Source: Dehalococcoidia bacterium UBA1151 (lineage in GTDB: Bacteria > Chloroflexota > Dehalococcoidia > Lucifugimonadales > Lucifugimonadaceae). Taken from it: 15,720 nucleotides of DNA. This document shows, piece after piece, positions 14,981-15,720 of this stretch. Each line of letters opens with the position of its first letter. Positions within the stretch are counted from its first letter, which is position 1. Location: positions 1 through 15,720 of the forward strand of contig DBZV01000157.1 in assembly GCA_002311865.1 (NCBI GenBank), in the 5' to 3' direction. The position numbers were made by a program, and so were the translations under genes. The notes beneath the pieces were generated by a model. It searched no databases. It was not told where the DNA came from and saw only the letters and a program-made list of their open reading frames with translations.

Positions 14981-15110
14981 GTCATTCTGAGCGGAGTGGA
15001 GGCGATAGCCGGAACGAAGTCGAAGAATCTCAGTGGCGCATGACGGTGGGCGCGTCGATGAGGCATACCGGCGAGCAACGCTGAGATCCTTCGCGGGGCC
15101 TCAGGATGAC
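14981..15110. repeat. 130-bp inverted-end dispersed repeat element
   Basis: The left end has GTCATTCTGAG (14981-14991) and GAAGAATCTCAG (15022-15033). The right end has their near-perfect reverse complements, CTGAGATCCTTC (15081-15092) and CTCAGGATGAC (15100-15110), with one mismatch in each pair. The intervening bases are not paired. Elements with GTCATYCTGAG...GAAGRATCTCAG ends are, from general knowledge, scattered through many bacterial genomes as REP- or MITE-like sequences, and their chance translations (for example HPEAPRRI) are common in spurious proteins. It lies between the divergent enolase-superfamily and CocE-type genes. Confidence 0.65.
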
Positions 15111-15159
15111 ATTGCGGCGGTACGATTGATGACATCGACAAGAGGGAGAATCGACCACG

Positions 15160-15720
15160 TTGAAGAGCATCAAAGGCGGAACTGAACAGCCATTCCGGCT
15201 CATGCTGGACCGCATGACTCCCATGCGAGACGGCGTGGGCCTGTCCGCAGACCTCTATCTGCCCAATGGCCATGGGCCACATGGTGATGGCTCGTTTCCG
15301 GTGGCGCTGCTCCGCACGATCTACGGCAAGCAAGAGCCACGTTACGTCGCATGGACCCGGGCATTCATGGAGCGCGGCTATGCGGTGGTGCTGCAGGACT
15401 GCCGAGGTCGATACGACTCCGATGGCGAGTGGGTGCCGTACGTGTGCGAGATCCCGGATGGCTTCGATACGCACGAATGGATTGGAGAGCAGGAGTGGTG
15501 CGACAGCAACATCGGCACGTTCGGCCTCTCCTACCCTGGCTTCACGCAGAGCGCGCCCGCAACGCTCAGGAGCAAGTACCTGAAGGCCCTCGTACCCATT
15601 GCCTCGCAACAGGACAACTACGGTCACCACCGCGTCGACGGCGTGATTGCGCTGGCCACGAGCATGTTCTTCGTGGCAATTCTGCGTAAATCACTGCAGA
15701 CGGAGGCCATCGCACAGCTC
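15160..15720 (+). CDS. CocE/NonD-family hydrolase, N-terminal part (cut by window end)
   Basis: The first 187 codons of an alpha/beta hydrolase of the CocE/X-Pro dipeptidyl-peptidase S15 family. Visible landmarks are MTPMRDGVGLSADLYLP (19-35), RTIYGKQEP (about 50-58), QDCRGRYDSDGEW (about 77-89) and the nucleophile motif GLSYPGFTQ with Ser124. The other catalytic residues (Asp, His) and the C-terminal jelly-roll domain lie beyond the window. The family hydrolyses esters or amides such as cocaine, cephalosporin esters or X-Pro peptides, so the substrate is open. The start is TTG 15160, with GGGAG 11 nt upstream. No ATG precedes it, and the next in-frame ATG (15202) lacks a ribosome binding site and sits just before the conserved region. 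No signal peptide is visible. Confidence 0.85.
   Translation, partial: MKSIKGGTEQPFRLMLDRMTPMRDGVGLSADLYLPNGHGPHGDGSFPVALLRTIYGKQEPRYVAWTRAFMERGYAVVLQDCRGRYDSDGEWVPYVCEIPDGFDTHEWIGEQEWCDSNIGTFGLSYPGFTQSAPATLRSKYLKALVPIASQQDNYGHHRVDGVIALATSMFFVAILRKSLQTEAIAQL

Noticed and set aside
14833..15630. Upstream extension of the third enolase-superfamily frame by 266 codons
   Set aside because: It runs through the dispersed repeat and antisense to the CocE-type gene. ATG 14832 has a ribosome binding site and begins exactly where family similarity begins.

Overview
The window reads as bacterial chromosome with moderately high GC, most likely from a Chloroflexota lineage of the SAR202/Dehalococcoidia type. 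This placement is an inference from gene content: three enolase-superfamily (mandelate racemase/muconate lactonizing) genes in under 7 kb, a DUF1800/DUF1501 pair, a CehA-type metallohydrolase, a DapL-type aminotransferase and a CocE-type hydrolase. No rRNA, tRNA, CRISPR array, integrase or transposase is visible.

Left part (88-5114, minus strand): a tight four-gene operon, in transcription order DUF1800 (5032-3599), DUF1501 (3524-2370), NHL-repeat protein (2360-1326) and a DUF3179 lipoprotein (1278-88). A good sigma70-like promoter precedes it (TTGACC-17 bp-TAGAAT), and an 8-bp perfect inverted repeat lies across its -35 box and spacer. The DUF3179 gene is the highlight. An in-frame TGA sits exactly where the family carries the first Cys of its conserved CxxC motif. 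The same reading frame continues through the whole family domain on the far side, and a SECIS-like hairpin with a GGUU loop lies 22 nt after the TGA. I read it as one 396-residue probable selenoprotein rather than two ORFs.

Middle-left (5134-6285, minus): a truncated luciferase-like monooxygenase N-terminus, an overlapping HEPN/MNT-type pair whose nucleotidyltransferase has lost its usual catalytic acidic motif, and a 31-codon ORF with a strong ribosome binding site. A CehA/McbA-type metallohydrolase (7832-6387, minus) follows, divergent from the next block.

Middle-right (8000-10950, plus): a cupin and two tandem, translationally coupled enolase-superfamily paralogues, probably a small sugar-acid or hydroxy-acid catabolic operon. 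It converges on a minus-strand pair, a Gfo/Idh/MocA oxidoreductase followed by a DapL-type aminotransferase, and a nested hairpin lies at the junction.

Right part (13615-15720): a third, more distant enolase-superfamily gene on minus, and a divergent CocE/NonD-family hydrolase that runs off the window. Between them is a 130-bp element with inverted ends (GTCATYCTGAG...) of a kind that recurs dispersed in many bacterial genomes.
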